Shown in pieces: positions 38,033 to 46,876 of a DNA stretch of 64,000 bases. The notes beneath the pieces are model-generated. The model saw only the letters and a list, made by a program, of their open reading frames with translations, was not told where the DNA came from and made no database searches. The DNA is from Chlorobiota bacterium (GTDB taxonomy: Bacteria; Bacteroidota; Ignavibacteria; OLB7): NCBI GenBank assembly GCA_016700335.1, contig CP065014.1:1649001-1713000 (forward strand), written 5' to 3'. The translations under genes were made by a program, and so were the position numbers. Each line of letters starts with the position of its first letter. Position 1 is the stretch's first letter.

Positions 38033-38057
38033 AAGCTATCTAAAAAATAGATAGCTT
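38033..38057 (-). terminator. terminator for the T9SS cargo gene
   Basis: A ten-bp stem (aagctatcta at 38033-38042, complement at 38048-38057) with an A5 loop. On the minus strand it is followed by a T-run, so it ends the transcript of the gene at 38082-39164; it may also slow the converging amidohydrolase transcript. Confidence 0.8.
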
Positions 38058-38081
38058 AAATTTATCAACAAAATTTAAAAA

Positions 38082-39164
38082 TTATTCTTTTAATAATTTT
38101 AAACTTTTAGCAAAATTTCCATTTATAAAAAACCTACAAAAGATAGTACCTGCAATTATATTTTCGCCATTTATTTTAAAACTATGGTTTCCTTTAATTA
38201 ATTTTTCATTGACTGGTACATAAATTGTTTTTCCATTTACATCAGATAATTCAATTCTTACATTACTATTTTCTAACAAATCAAAATTAATAGTTGAATT
38301 TTTTAAAATAGGATTTGGATTGCATTGAAAATTATTTACTAATATATAATTTTCTGATACACCACCCGGACCGCCAGTGTCTTTCGGCATAATTGGACTC
38401 AAAGGTGAATAATAGATAGCTGAAGTAATACTATCTTCTGTTTTATTCATATTAACAGTTGCAATAGCAAAATATCCTTCACCTGTATTTCCATACCAAT
38501 TATATCTAACTGTCCTTGATGGTGTGCCTGGACCAAATTTAATTACAGTAACTGATCTTACTCTAAGTGCTTTAATAGTCACAAATTTATTTTTAACAGT
38601 ATCTCTTATTTTTACTTCTCCAATTCCGTCAACTAATCCAGAATCTAAAATAGTATAATGAAGAGATGTATCTGCTGAATAATCAGCTTTATTATCACTA
38701 TCCCAAGAACCTCCTCTCTGAATTGGGAAGTTGCCGAGTTTAATCCAACCAACTTTATACCTTGTTACTCGTTGATTATCAGGGCATGCACCTAAAAGAA
38801 TCATACCAGGATTTCCAATAAAATAATAATCAAAAGATGAATCTTTTGAAGTTAAAGTTTTAACTAAGAAATTAGAAAAATCAAATTGTGGATCACTTTT
38901 ACAAGCAGATTTAGCAACAGATGTATCAAAATAAATTGTACCTGATGGAATAGTATCAAAATTAATTTCAGAGAAATCCCAAATAGTTCTTGAACCAAAT
39001 GGATTTAATTTAAAATTTCCATAAGATGAATCAGAATTAAAACTATAAAATTTTTGATTCCTTCCAGATAATATTTTGAAAGAATCTTTTTGAATTGTAA
39101 CTTGTGAATAGCTAATGTAAGTTAAAAAACAAAAAACAAGTAGATGAGCTATTGAATACTTCAT
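38082..39164 (-). CDS. secreted protein with T9SS C-terminal sorting domain
   Basis: A 360-residue protein with a signal peptide cleaved before Gln21 (TYISYS then QVTIQ). The last 80 residues form a type A T9SS sorting domain: CNPNPILKNSTINFDLLE, a strand IELSDVNGKTIY and the closing KGNHSFKI to KSLKLLKE. The body (30-270) is beta-rich with a LLGACPDNQRVTRYKVGW segment; I do not recognise a catalytic domain. It is predicted to cross the outer membrane through type IX secretion. It lies 37 bases after the GT2 fusion gene. Confidence 0.82.
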   Translation of the reverse strand: MKYSIAHLLVFCFLTYISYSQVTIQKDSFKILSGRNQKFYSFNSDSSYGNFKLNPFGSRTIWDFSEINFDTIPSGTIYFDTSVAKSACKSDPQFDFSNFLVKTLTSKDSSFDYYFIGNPGMILLGACPDNQRVTRYKVGWIKLGNFPIQRGGSWDSDNKADYSADTSLHYTILDSGLVDGIGEVKIRDTVKNKFVTIKALRVRSVTVIKFGPGTPSRTVRYNWYGNTGEGYFAIATVNMNKTEDSITSAIYYSPLSPIMPKDTGGPGGVSENYILVNNFQCNPNPILKNSTINFDLLENSNVRIELSDVNGKTIYVPVNEKLIKGNHSFKINGENIIAGTIFCRFFINGNFAKSLKLLKE

Positions 39165-39201
39165 TAGTTAAAAATTTATTTAAAAAAATAATTATACAAA
39201 A

Positions 39202-41118
39202 TTAACACTTTATACTTTCTTTTATAACTGTTTTTTCGAATAGTATAGACAAAATTATTTCACAATCTAATAACAATGAACTATTGGCTGTATAATATTC
39301 TTCAATTTGTTTTAACTCATTTTGTTCAATTACTTTTTCTTTTGTTATCAAAGATGCTACAAACACTGCAGAACTATTTTTGTTACTTCCAAGTTTTGGA
39401 ACTGATCCCACAAAGGGTCTCATTGAAAATAAAGCCTTTATTGTTTTTGACAAGTAATTATTTATTCTTAATTCTTTAGAGAAAATATATAACAATGGAT
39501 AAGAAAACAGAAATAATATTTCTAGAATTTTATCTCTAATAATTTTCGAAATACCAAACTTATAATTTGTTAATATATTTAAATTAGTAATTTGATTCCC
39601 TTGATTATATACATGAAATTGTGCTGATAATAAAGATGTCCTTTTCATTGCAGCAACAACTAAACTATAATTAAGTTTATCATCTACAATAAAGATATCT
39701 GTTATTGAATTTAACTTAATTACTTGAAAAATATTTTCAATGGTGCCTAAACCATCTTCTAATTTATTCTGATTAAATTCAGATTGGTCAGCATAAATTG
39801 TACCTAAAATTTTTACAGGTCTTCCCAAAAATAATCTTCTTATAGAATTTTTAATTTCAGGTTTGACTTTAGAACTGCTCAATAATGCAATTCTTTTAAT
39901 AGCTTCAATTCCAAATGTTCTTGAATAAAGCAACAAAATAAATCTTCCAAATACACCTGCTGAAACTGATATTGCCGTTGTTAATAAAATCACTCCTCTA
40001 CTAAATGCAAAACTTTTGAAAAAATAAGGAAGAGTACTCAAGAAAAAGAATCCGAACATAAAGCCAAGCAAGGATCTTTGTACAATACTTTCATCTTTCC
40101 TATATGCACCGCTTATAGCAAGTGAAAATACAAATACAATAGGGGGTGCAACATAAACCCATGGTACAGCATAATCTGGGTAATAAAACAACTTTCCAAA
40201 TTTTTGATATGTACTAATTGAAAAACCTAGTAATGTAAATATTAAATCTAAAATAGCAAATCTCCAAAATGGGAATTTCTCATTTAACTGTGCAAAAGTT
40301 CTTCTAAACCTAATTCCAAATTTTAACAATTGCAGTAGTAATTTATTTTTACCATAATGTTTTCTAGTAAAAATTTCCATTGCATTATAAAATACAAATA
40401 ACTTATCTAAAGAACTCCTTTTAGTACTTTCACCTTTTATATGAATAATTGATGTGGAAGGAGTATAATATACTTTCCCATATTTCTGAGCTCTAAAACA
40501 TAAATCTAAGTCTTCACCATACATAAAAAAATCTTCATCAAACCCACCAAGTTTTTTCAAAACATCACCCTTACAAAAAACAAAACAACCACTTACTGAA
40601 TCAACAACCGATTCATCTTCAAAGTCAAGATAAGATAATTTGTATGTACCAAAAATTTTAGAGTTTGGGAATATTTTAGATAGCCCGAACAGATGAGAAA
40701 ATGAACCAAAAGGAGTTGGAAAACCTCGTTTACAAGAACCATCAATTTTTCCATCTGGCATCATAACTTTACAACCTGCAATAACTGCATTAGAATTATT
40801 TTCCATAAATCCAATCATCGTTTTTATAGTATCCTCTTCTACAATTGTGTCTGGATTTAGTAATAGAATATATTCACCTAGAGCAATATTTATACCAATA
40901 TTATTTGCTTTGCCAAAACCTAAATTTTCGTTTTGATAAAGTGTAATTATATCTGGTTGATCTCTATTTAACAATTCAATTGCATTATCAGTAGAAGCAT
41001 TATCAACAACTATGATCTCCCATTCAAGCCCTTGCAATGCTTTTCTTAAAGAATCTATACAATTTAATAGAAGCTCACAGACATTATAATTTACTATTAT
41101 TATACTTACTTTTTTCAT
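39202..41118 (-). CDS. GT2 glycosyltransferase fused to a degenerate polyprenyl-phosphate sugar transferase
   Basis: Residues 1-260 are a family 2 glycosyltransferase of the rhamnosyltransferase type (SIIIVNYNVCELLLNCIDSL, VVDNAST, LLLNPD at 86-90, MYGEDLDLCFRA at 199-210). Residues 285-400 hold about four membrane helices. Residues 405-515 resemble the Rossmann-like regulatory domain of WbaP-type polyprenyl phosphotransferases (GTIENIFQVIKLNSITDIFIV). Residues 525-627 look like the two ends of the phosphotransferase core: RDKILEILFLFSYPLLYIF and a terminal EEYYTANSSLLLDCEIILSI like the family ending. The conserved catalytic centre between them is missing. It probably glycosylates a lipid-linked sugar at the membrane (inference). 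Confidence 0.82.
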   Translation of the reverse strand: MKKVSIIIVNYNVCELLLNCIDSLRKALQGLEWEIIVVDNASTDNAIELLNRDQPDIITLYQNENLGFGKANNIGINIALGEYILLLNPDTIVEEDTIKTMIGFMENNSNAVIAGCKVMMPDGKIDGSCKRGFPTPFGSFSHLFGLSKIFPNSKIFGTYKLSYLDFEDESVVDSVSGCFVFCKGDVLKKLGGFDEDFFMYGEDLDLCFRAQKYGKVYYTPSTSIIHIKGESTKRSSLDKLFVFYNAMEIFTRKHYGKNKLLLQLLKFGIRFRRTFAQLNEKFPFWRFAILDLIFTLLGFSISTYQKFGKLFYYPDYAVPWVYVAPPIVFVFSLAISGAYRKDESIVQRSLLGFMFGFFFLSTLPYFFKSFAFSRGVILLTTAISVSAGVFGRFILLLYSRTFGIEAIKRIALLSSSKVKPEIKNSIRRLFLGRPVKILGTIYADQSEFNQNKLEDGLGTIENIFQVIKLNSITDIFIVDDKLNYSLVVAAMKRTSLLSAQFHVYNQGNQITNLNILTNYKFGISKIIRDKILEILFLFSYPLLYIFSKELRINNYLSKTIKALFSMRPFVGSVPKLGSNKNSSAVFVASLITKEKVIEQNELKQIEEYYTANSSLLLDCEIILSILFEKTVIKESIKC

Positions 41119-41274
41119 TTATAATTAAAGTCAAAAATAATGAATTGAGTCTTGTTAAGATTTTATAAATAGTTATAATTTGTATATTAAATTTTTAATT
41201 ATAAAATTACTTTTTCAATTTTCCATAATTAATAAATTATAAACTATTTTTGTAACCAAATTTTAATAGCAACA

Positions 41275-42285
41275 TTGAAAATAGATTTACATACTCATAT
41301 ACTTCCCAAAAATTGGGAAGACTTGAAAAGCAAATACGGTTATGGCGGATGGGTAAGGCTTGAACACTTTAAAAAAGGATGTGCTAGAATGATGATTGAT
41401 AATAAATTTTTTAGAGAAATTCAAGAAAACTGTTGGGATGAAGAAGCTAGGATTAGAGAATGTGATTCAATGAATATTAAAATGCAAACTTTATCAACAG
41501 TACCTGTAATGTTTAGTTATTGGGCTAAGAAATTAGATGCTTTAGATATTTCTCAATTTTTAAATGATCATATTGCTGAAATTGTAATTAAGTATCCAAA
41601 AAGATTTTCTGGTTTAGGAACCATACCTATGCAAGCTCCTAATTTGGCTGCTATTGAATTACAAAGATGTATGTTAGATTTGGGGTTAAGGGGAATTCAA
41701 ATTGGAACAAATGTAAATGGGATTAATTTAGATGATGAAATGTTCTATCCAATTTGGGAAATGGCAGAAAAAACTGGTGCTTCAATTTTCGTTCACCCTT
41801 GGGATGTGATGAGCAAAGAAAGAATGCAAAGATATTGGATGCAATGGTTAGTGGGTATGCCTAGTGAAACAACAATTTCTATTATGTCTCTAATTTTTGG
41901 TGGTGTAATTGATAAATTCCCAAATGTTAAATTTTGTTTTGCTCATGGTGGTGGAAGCTTTTTAACTACGTTTGCTAGAATCAGACATGGATTTTTTGCC
42001 AGACCAGATTTGATGCAATTAAATACTGAAAAAGATCCTATTGATTATATTAAAAACTTATACTTTGATACTTTGGTTCATGATCCAATTGTTTTAAATT
42101 TAATGATTAATATGGTTTCTGAAAATCAAATTGCTTTAGGATCTGATTATCCTTTTCCTTTAGGTGAATTGTATGCTGGTGAATTAGTTGAAAGCATGAC
42201 TGAACTTAGTAATGAAACTAAACAAAGATTATTAAGTGGTACCGCTTTAGAATTTCTTAATCTTAAAAAGGAATTTATTATTTAG
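41275..42285 (+). CDS. 2-amino-3-carboxymuconate-6-semialdehyde decarboxylase
   Basis: ACMSD of the kynurenine/aminocarboxymuconate route, decarboxylating ACMS. The sequence follows the animal enzyme closely (MKIDLHTHILPKNWEDLK, TLSTVPVMFSYWAK, GTIPMQAPNLA, LGSDYPFPLGELY). Zinc and catalytic residues fall at the same numbers as in human ACMSD: His6, His8, His174, His224, Asp291, and substrate-binding Arg47. That numbering also proves the TTG at 41275 is the start. Its 336 residues match the family. No other tryptophan-catabolism gene is in the window. Confidence 0.92.
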   Translation: MKIDLHTHILPKNWEDLKSKYGYGGWVRLEHFKKGCARMMIDNKFFREIQENCWDEEARIRECDSMNIKMQTLSTVPVMFSYWAKKLDALDISQFLNDHIAEIVIKYPKRFSGLGTIPMQAPNLAAIELQRCMLDLGLRGIQIGTNVNGINLDDEMFYPIWEMAEKTGASIFVHPWDVMSKERMQRYWMQWLVGMPSETTISIMSLIFGGVIDKFPNVKFCFAHGGGSFLTTFARIRHGFFARPDLMQLNTEKDPIDYIKNLYFDTLVHDPIVLNLMINMVSENQIALGSDYPFPLGELYAGELVESMTELSNETKQRLLSGTALEFLNLKKEFII

Positions 42286-42343
42286 TTATGTGTATATTTA
42301 TTTATAGATTCTCTATCTAACTCAATTTATATCAATTTTAGTT

Positions 42344-44407
42344 ATGAAAAAAAAACTAAGTTCAATTGAATTGTTTGTATTAGTTGTTACTTTTACATTC
42401 AATTATTCAATCACTTTTTCACAAACACCTAGAATGGTTTTGATGGAAGAAGCAACAAATGCAAGTTGTGGTCCGTGTGCTGCACAAAACCCTACTTATG
42501 AAGCTTGGTTAAATAGAAGTGATATCCAAAAGAATGTTATTCCACTTTGTTATAGATCTAAGTATCCAGGTAAAGATGTTATGAATGCGGCAAACCCAAC
42601 AATGCACAATGCTAGAGTTGATTATTATTCAGATCCAATTAAAAATATTCCTTACAATATTACTGGTGTTCCAACTTCAATTTGTAATGGCAAAATTCCA
42701 AAAGGAAATGGATACCCAGGTGCGCCTTCTGATGTTAAAACTTTTACTGATAAAATAAATCAAACTCCAAAATTCTCTCCAATTACCATATCTATAAATG
42801 AAGTAAGAATTTTAGACTCTTCTAAAGTTACTGTTCGAGTTAAAAGTACTGAAAAATTAAGTTCTAAAGTTCTTCAAATTGCTGTTGTTGAAGGTCATCA
42901 TTATTATGAAAGTGCAGGTGGAAATGGTGAAAAAGATTTTTACCATATAGTTAGAAGCATGCTTCCAACCCATGAAGGAACTATTATTAATCTAAATCTA
43001 AATGAGGAAGCTGTTATAAACCAAAGTTATTCAATTAGTAAAACTTGGAATAAAGATGAAATTTATATAGTTGCTTTTATTCAAGATAATGATTCTAGAG
43101 AAGTATTGCAAGCCGCATCAAATCAAGGTTCTTTTGAAATTAAAATGGATGATAAGTTTACTAAATTGCTTGAACCAAATAAATTAAACTCAAATTGGAA
43201 TTTAAATTTAACTCCCACAAATCCTGGAAATTATAAATATGAAATAAATAGTTCATTACCTCAAGGATGGACTAGTGCCATTAAGTTAAACAATAATGTT
43301 GTTATTGATTCTGGTTACATTGATACAAAATCTGGTAATCAATTTAATTTTGATGTTAATTTCTCATTAACTCCAAATGCAAAAATTGGAAAAGGTTTAA
43401 TTTCAATACTTGTTACTGGTACTAATGCAACTAGATATATATTCAATTTCAAACTTTATTCTTCTTCTGCTGATGTTGTGGTTCTAAGCCATGATGAAGG
43501 TCTACCTGAAATATTAGATTCTTATATGGAAGGCTTAAATGATACAAAATATTCTTACCTCCCAATTGATAAAGAAGATGAAAATTTGGTTGATAAAAAT
43601 AATTTTAAAGTTGTTTTATTTCAATCAGGAAAATCAATAATTGACTCTTTAGATGTTTCATATTTAAAGAACTTAATGGATACCAAATCTAAATTATTAA
43701 TTGCTGGTGCTGAAATTTCATGGGGATTAGTTGATACTGGTTCTGCTAACCGAGGTTATTTCCAAGACAATTCTTTTGTTAGAAATTATTTGCATGCAAA
43801 TTATATTGGTGATACCGGACCTTCATTTAATATCAATGGGAAAAGTAATGATCCTATTTCAAATGGAATGTCATTTGCAATTAATAAAGGTGTACCGAAT
43901 CAGGATACTCCAGACGAAATAAAAGCCCTAAACGAAGCTAAACCTATATTCTTCTATGGAAGTGAAAACAACAATCGTCAGGCGGGATTAAGATATGCAG
44001 ATCAGAATAAATATAGGCTAGTCTATTTGGGTTTTGGACTTGAAGGTATATCAGATTTAAATAAAAGAACTTCTGTTCTTCAAAAAAGTATTGATTGGTT
44101 GTTAAGTAATGAAACTACAACTTCAGTTGATTTAAATAACGAGTTAAAAAACTCTATCACATTGATTGGTCCTAACCCTGCAAATGACATTGTTGCATTT
44201 GATTTAAAATTACAAAATAATTCTGTTATAGATGTTCAAGTTCTTAATTCTATTGGTGAAATTGTAAAAATGTTACCAAGTAAAAATTATTCAAAAGGCG
44301 TTCATAATTTAATTATTGATGTTAACAATTTAAACTCTGGAGTTTATTCAGTTAACTTTCAAATAGGTAATAAAAATATAAACGAACATTTTGTAATTAA
44401 TAAATAA
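42344..44407 (+). CDS. Omp28-like secreted protein with thioredoxin-type CGPC and T9SS tail
   Basis: A 687-residue exported protein. The signal peptide is cleaved before Gln27 (SITFS then QTPRM). Residues 30-240 form an Omp28-like domain with a CGPC redox motif (42-45) in TNASCGPCAAQNP, a thioredoxin-fold active site. The middle region (250-600) is beta-rich with a GAEISWGLVDTG segment. The last 80 residues (GPNPANDIVAFDLKL to INEHFVINK) are a T9SS sorting domain. Homologues are outer-membrane or surface proteins of uncertain role. A strong terminator follows. Confidence 0.85.
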   Translation: MKKKLSSIELFVLVVTFTFNYSITFSQTPRMVLMEEATNASCGPCAAQNPTYEAWLNRSDIQKNVIPLCYRSKYPGKDVMNAANPTMHNARVDYYSDPIKNIPYNITGVPTSICNGKIPKGNGYPGAPSDVKTFTDKINQTPKFSPITISINEVRILDSSKVTVRVKSTEKLSSKVLQIAVVEGHHYYESAGGNGEKDFYHIVRSMLPTHEGTIINLNLNEEAVINQSYSISKTWNKDEIYIVAFIQDNDSREVLQAASNQGSFEIKMDDKFTKLLEPNKLNSNWNLNLTPTNPGNYKYEINSSLPQGWTSAIKLNNNVVIDSGYIDTKSGNQFNFDVNFSLTPNAKIGKGLISILVTGTNATRYIFNFKLYSSSADVVVLSHDEGLPEILDSYMEGLNDTKYSYLPIDKEDENLVDKNNFKVVLFQSGKSIIDSLDVSYLKNLMDTKSKLLIAGAEISWGLVDTGSANRGYFQDNSFVRNYLHANYIGDTGPSFNINGKSNDPISNGMSFAINKGVPNQDTPDEIKALNEAKPIFFYGSENNNRQAGLRYADQNKYRLVYLGFGLEGISDLNKRTSVLQKSIDWLLSNETTTSVDLNNELKNSITLIGPNPANDIVAFDLKLQNNSVIDVQVLNSIGEIVKMLPSKNYSKGVHNLIIDVNNLNSGVYSVNFQIGNKNINEHFVINK

Positions 44408-44432
44408 ATTTTTCATAAAATATATAACAAAG

Positions 44433-44478
44433 TAACTACGAGAATTTATAAAATAGAATCTCGTAGTTATTTTTTTTT
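44433..44478 (+). terminator. intrinsic terminator of the Omp28-like gene
   Basis: An 11-bp perfect stem (taactacgaga at 44433-44443, complement at 44459-44469) with a 15-base loop, followed by a run of eight T. It closes the transcript of the gene ending at 44407. Confidence 0.88.
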
Positions 44479-44551
44479 CAAAAACTGATATTGGTTTATA
44501 CTATTTCATTTAATACTTTTATTTTTACAATTAATTTTTTTAAAACCATAA

Positions 44552-45919
44552 ATGAGTAAAACAATTCGCATAGCTTCTGGCCAGGGATTTTGGGGCGACC
44601 TCCTAACAGCTCCATTTGATCAAGTTTCTAAGGGTAAAATAGATTATATGATGATGGATTATTTGGCTGAAGTTACAATGTCTATTGTTCAAAAACAAAA
44701 GTTAAAAAATCCGAAATTAGGATATGCAAAAGATTTAGTTTCAACTATTGAAACTATTTTACCACTCTTAAAATCTCAAGGTGCTAAGCTAATTACAAAC
44801 GGTGGTGGAGTAAATGTATGGGGCTGTGCTGAAGCAATTGCTGAGGTTGCAAAAAAACTTGGCATTAGCATTAAAATTGGAGTTATAACTGGAGATGATA
44901 TTTTAGATGATATTGACAATTTGATATTAGAAGGAGCAGAATTGAAGAATATGGAATCTGGTGAAACAATTGAGACTGTAAGAGACAGAATTTTATCTGC
45001 TAATGTTTATATAGGTGCTGTTCCAATTGTTAAAGCCCTTGAAATGGGTGCCGATGTAATTGTTTCTGGAAGAACTACCGACACTGGTTTAACTTTAGCT
45101 CCAATGATATATGAATTTGGTTGGGATTTTAATGATTGGGATAAACTTGCTTGCGGAACTGTTGCAGGTCATATAATTGAATGTGGTGGACAAGCTTCTG
45201 GAGGTAATTATATGGAGGATTGGGAAAATGTTCCTGATTTGGCAAACATTGGCTTCCCTATTATTGAAGCCCATGAAGATGGTACTTTTTATGTTACAAA
45301 ACATGATGGAACTGGAGGAAAGGTATCTCGTGGAACTGTTGCAGAGCAATGCTTATATGAAATTGGAGATCCTAAAAATTATATTACACCAGATGTTATT
45401 GCAGATTTTTCTACAATTAATTTGCTAGATGAAGGAAATAATAGAGTAAAAGTGTTTGGCATTAAAGGGAGAGAAAATACTCAATTTTATAAAGTTTCAA
45501 TGAGTTATTCAGATGGGTTTTCTGCATTTGCATCTTTAACTTATTCATGGCCCAATGCAATTAAAAAAGCTAAAGCTGCTGATGCAATTTTAAGACAAAG
45601 ACTTGAAAATTTGGGGCTGAAATTTGATGAGGTTTTAACTGAGTATATTGGCTACAATGCTTGCCATGGAGCTTTATCTGAAAATGCAAACCCTGACCCA
45701 GAAGAAGTTATGATGAGGATTGGAGTTAGAGGTCAAGATTACAAATCTATTGAAAGATTCGGAAAAGAAATTGCTCCATTAATATTAACTGGTCCACCTA
45801 ATGTTACTGGCTTTGCTGGTGGCAGACCCAAACCATCGGATGTTGTTGCTTATTACCCAGCTTTAATTAAAAAAGAGTTTATTGACTCAAGATTAAAAGT
45901 AGAAATACTAAGTGTTTAA
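44552..45919 (+). CDS. AtuA-family protein (DUF1446)
   Basis: A 455-residue cytoplasmic protein matching the acyclic terpene utilisation AtuA family: IRIASGQGFWGDLLTAP, DYMMMDYLAEVTMSI, ITNGGGVNVWGC and DVIVSGRTTDTGLTLAP. In Pseudomonas, AtuA is needed for citronellol/geraniol degradation but its reaction is not defined; many bacteria have homologues without terpene growth. Here the other atu genes are not adjacent, so function is open. It is the last typical chromosomal gene before the accessory island. Confidence 0.85.
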   Translation: MSKTIRIASGQGFWGDLLTAPFDQVSKGKIDYMMMDYLAEVTMSIVQKQKLKNPKLGYAKDLVSTIETILPLLKSQGAKLITNGGGVNVWGCAEAIAEVAKKLGISIKIGVITGDDILDDIDNLILEGAELKNMESGETIETVRDRILSANVYIGAVPIVKALEMGADVIVSGRTTDTGLTLAPMIYEFGWDFNDWDKLACGTVAGHIIECGGQASGGNYMEDWENVPDLANIGFPIIEAHEDGTFYVTKHDGTGGKVSRGTVAEQCLYEIGDPKNYITPDVIADFSTINLLDEGNNRVKVFGIKGRENTQFYKVSMSYSDGFSAFASLTYSWPNAIKKAKAADAILRQRLENLGLKFDEVLTEYIGYNACHGALSENANPDPEEVMMRIGVRGQDYKSIERFGKEIAPLILTGPPNVTGFAGGRPKPSDVVAYYPALIKKEFIDSRLKVEILSV

Positions 45920-46023
45920 TTTTTAAAATAATAAAAGGTTTGTTTGGTATTAAATATATTATACTGCAAACTCATATTGATAGCACCCGAACCAATTACA
46001 GGAATCTTGTATTTCAAGCTTGC

Positions 46024-46103
46024 AATAGCAGAGTTTAAATTTGCCACACATGCACGAATGTTTTTCTTATTCGTGCATTCTTGGCAAAAATTGTTTTGCT
46101 ATT
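46024..46103. repeat. three-segment imperfect hairpin in the 379-base gap before the island
   Basis: Nested inverted repeats: aatagca/tgctatt (46024-46030, 46097-46103), tttgcca/tggcaaa (46040-46046, 46082-46088) and tgcacgaat/attcgtgca (46051-46059, 46069-46077) with a nine-base loop. Read as one strand this folds into a long bulged stem of 80 bases. It lies between the AtuA gene and the RAYT duplication. It could be a relic of a small mobile element; attC consensus boxes are not seen. The rest of 45920-46298 holds only a short tail-like frame described separately. Confidence 0.5.
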
Positions 46104-46171
46104 AACATAATATTTACTAGCTTAATTATTGATTTTATTACCCTTGTTATAATCTATTTATAAAAAACTTT

Positions 46172-46318
46172 TTAATCCAATTTTATGGCTTCATATTCTT
46201 TTTTTGTTAAACCAAATTCAGGGTCTATTACTTTTACTTCGTCATAAGTGAGTTCGTAAAGTTGGTAAACTAATTGGTCTATTTGGGTTTCTGATAAATC
46301 ATTTATTTTCAAATCCAT
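46172..46318 (-). pseudogene. 48-codon fragment like the C-terminus of a restriction-modification enzyme
   Basis: Open frame on the minus strand beginning MDLKINDLSETQ and containing QIDQLVYQLYELTYDEVKVI, ending with GLTKKEYEAIKLD. This is the usual extreme C-terminus of Eco57I-like enzymes. It overlaps the 3' end of the RAYT gene at 46299-46733 in another frame, because the start MDLKIND and the RAYT ending YGFENK are read from the same bases. It is more diverged from the resident tail (47499-47798) than the middle copy, so it may come from a different restriction gene. It is unlikely to be a functional protein. Confidence 0.5.
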
Positions 46319-46733
46319 ATAATTTTATAAACTCATCATATTCCTGCTGAAATGTTTTCTTGGCATGATGTTGCTTTTGGTTTTTTATATATTCATATAC
46401 TTTTTCAACGACTGATTCGGAAACAGAATATGCTGCATATCCTGTTTGCCAAGCAAATTTATCATCGATAAGATTGTTTTGATTTATATAGTGAGAGCTA
46501 CTACCCTTAATCTGTTTTATTATATCTGCAATAGATTTTTGCGGGCTTAGCATAAACAAACAATGCATGTGGTCAGGCATACCATTGATGATTCTTACAG
46601 GACAACCTTGCTCACGAAATTGCTCAGTAATAAATTGATGAATTTTATTTTCAACCGATGAATGTATTAAAGGCATTCGTTCTTTGGTTGACCAGATGGC
46701 GTGTATCCAAATTTTGTTGAATGAATGTGGCAT
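46299..46733 (-). mobile_element. REP-associated tyrosine transposase (RAYT), copy 1
   Basis: A 144-residue Y1 transposase of the IS200/TnpA_REP type. The HUH metal motif is His55-Met-His57 in PDHMHCLF, and the presumed nucleophile is Tyr115 in YEYIKNQKQHH. There is no TnpB partner. Directly upstream of its start (minus strand) lie a small hairpin at 46761-46778 and a REP palindrome at 46800-46827, the arrangement in which RAYTs act on REP sequences. Copy 2 lies 642 bases away and differs by two residues (Thr/Ser at 16, Leu/Ile at 138), so the duplication is recent. Confidence 0.92.
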
Positions 46734-46760
46734 ATTTAATTTTTCTTAATTCTAATTTTT

Positions 46761-46778
46761 AAACCGTTAAAACGGTTT
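46761..46778. repeat. short palindrome upstream of RAYT copy 1
   Basis: Arms aaaccgtt (46761-46768) and aacggttt (46771-46778) with a two-base spacer. It lies 28 bases before the RAYT start and shares the CCGTT/AACGG core with the larger REP. An identical copy is at 47403-47420. Confidence 0.8.
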
Positions 46779-46799
46779 TGTTTAATTCCACGAATTCCT

Positions 46800-46827
46800 A
46801 TAGCCCACGGTTAAAACCGTGGGCTAT
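46800..46827. repeat. REP palindrome 1
   Basis: Arms atagcccacggtt (46800-46812) and aaccgtgggctat (46815-46827) with a two-base centre. It differs by one base from the two other REP copies at 47442-47469 and 49141-49168, and is the only one with an AA centre inside an otherwise fully symmetric 28-mer. Confidence 0.85.
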
Positions 46828-46876
46828 GATTAGTACACGATGAGATTTGAATGGGTTTATCCATTTTCTATAATTT

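Noticed and set aside
44552..45919. A terpene-degradation cluster around the AtuA gene
   Set aside because: No carboxylase, acyl-CoA dehydrogenase or other atu genes lie next to it, so only the family name is supported.
46024..46103. Integron attC site
   Set aside because: The folded shape is suggestive, but the RYYYAAC and GTTRRRY boxes are not found at the ends and no integrase is present.
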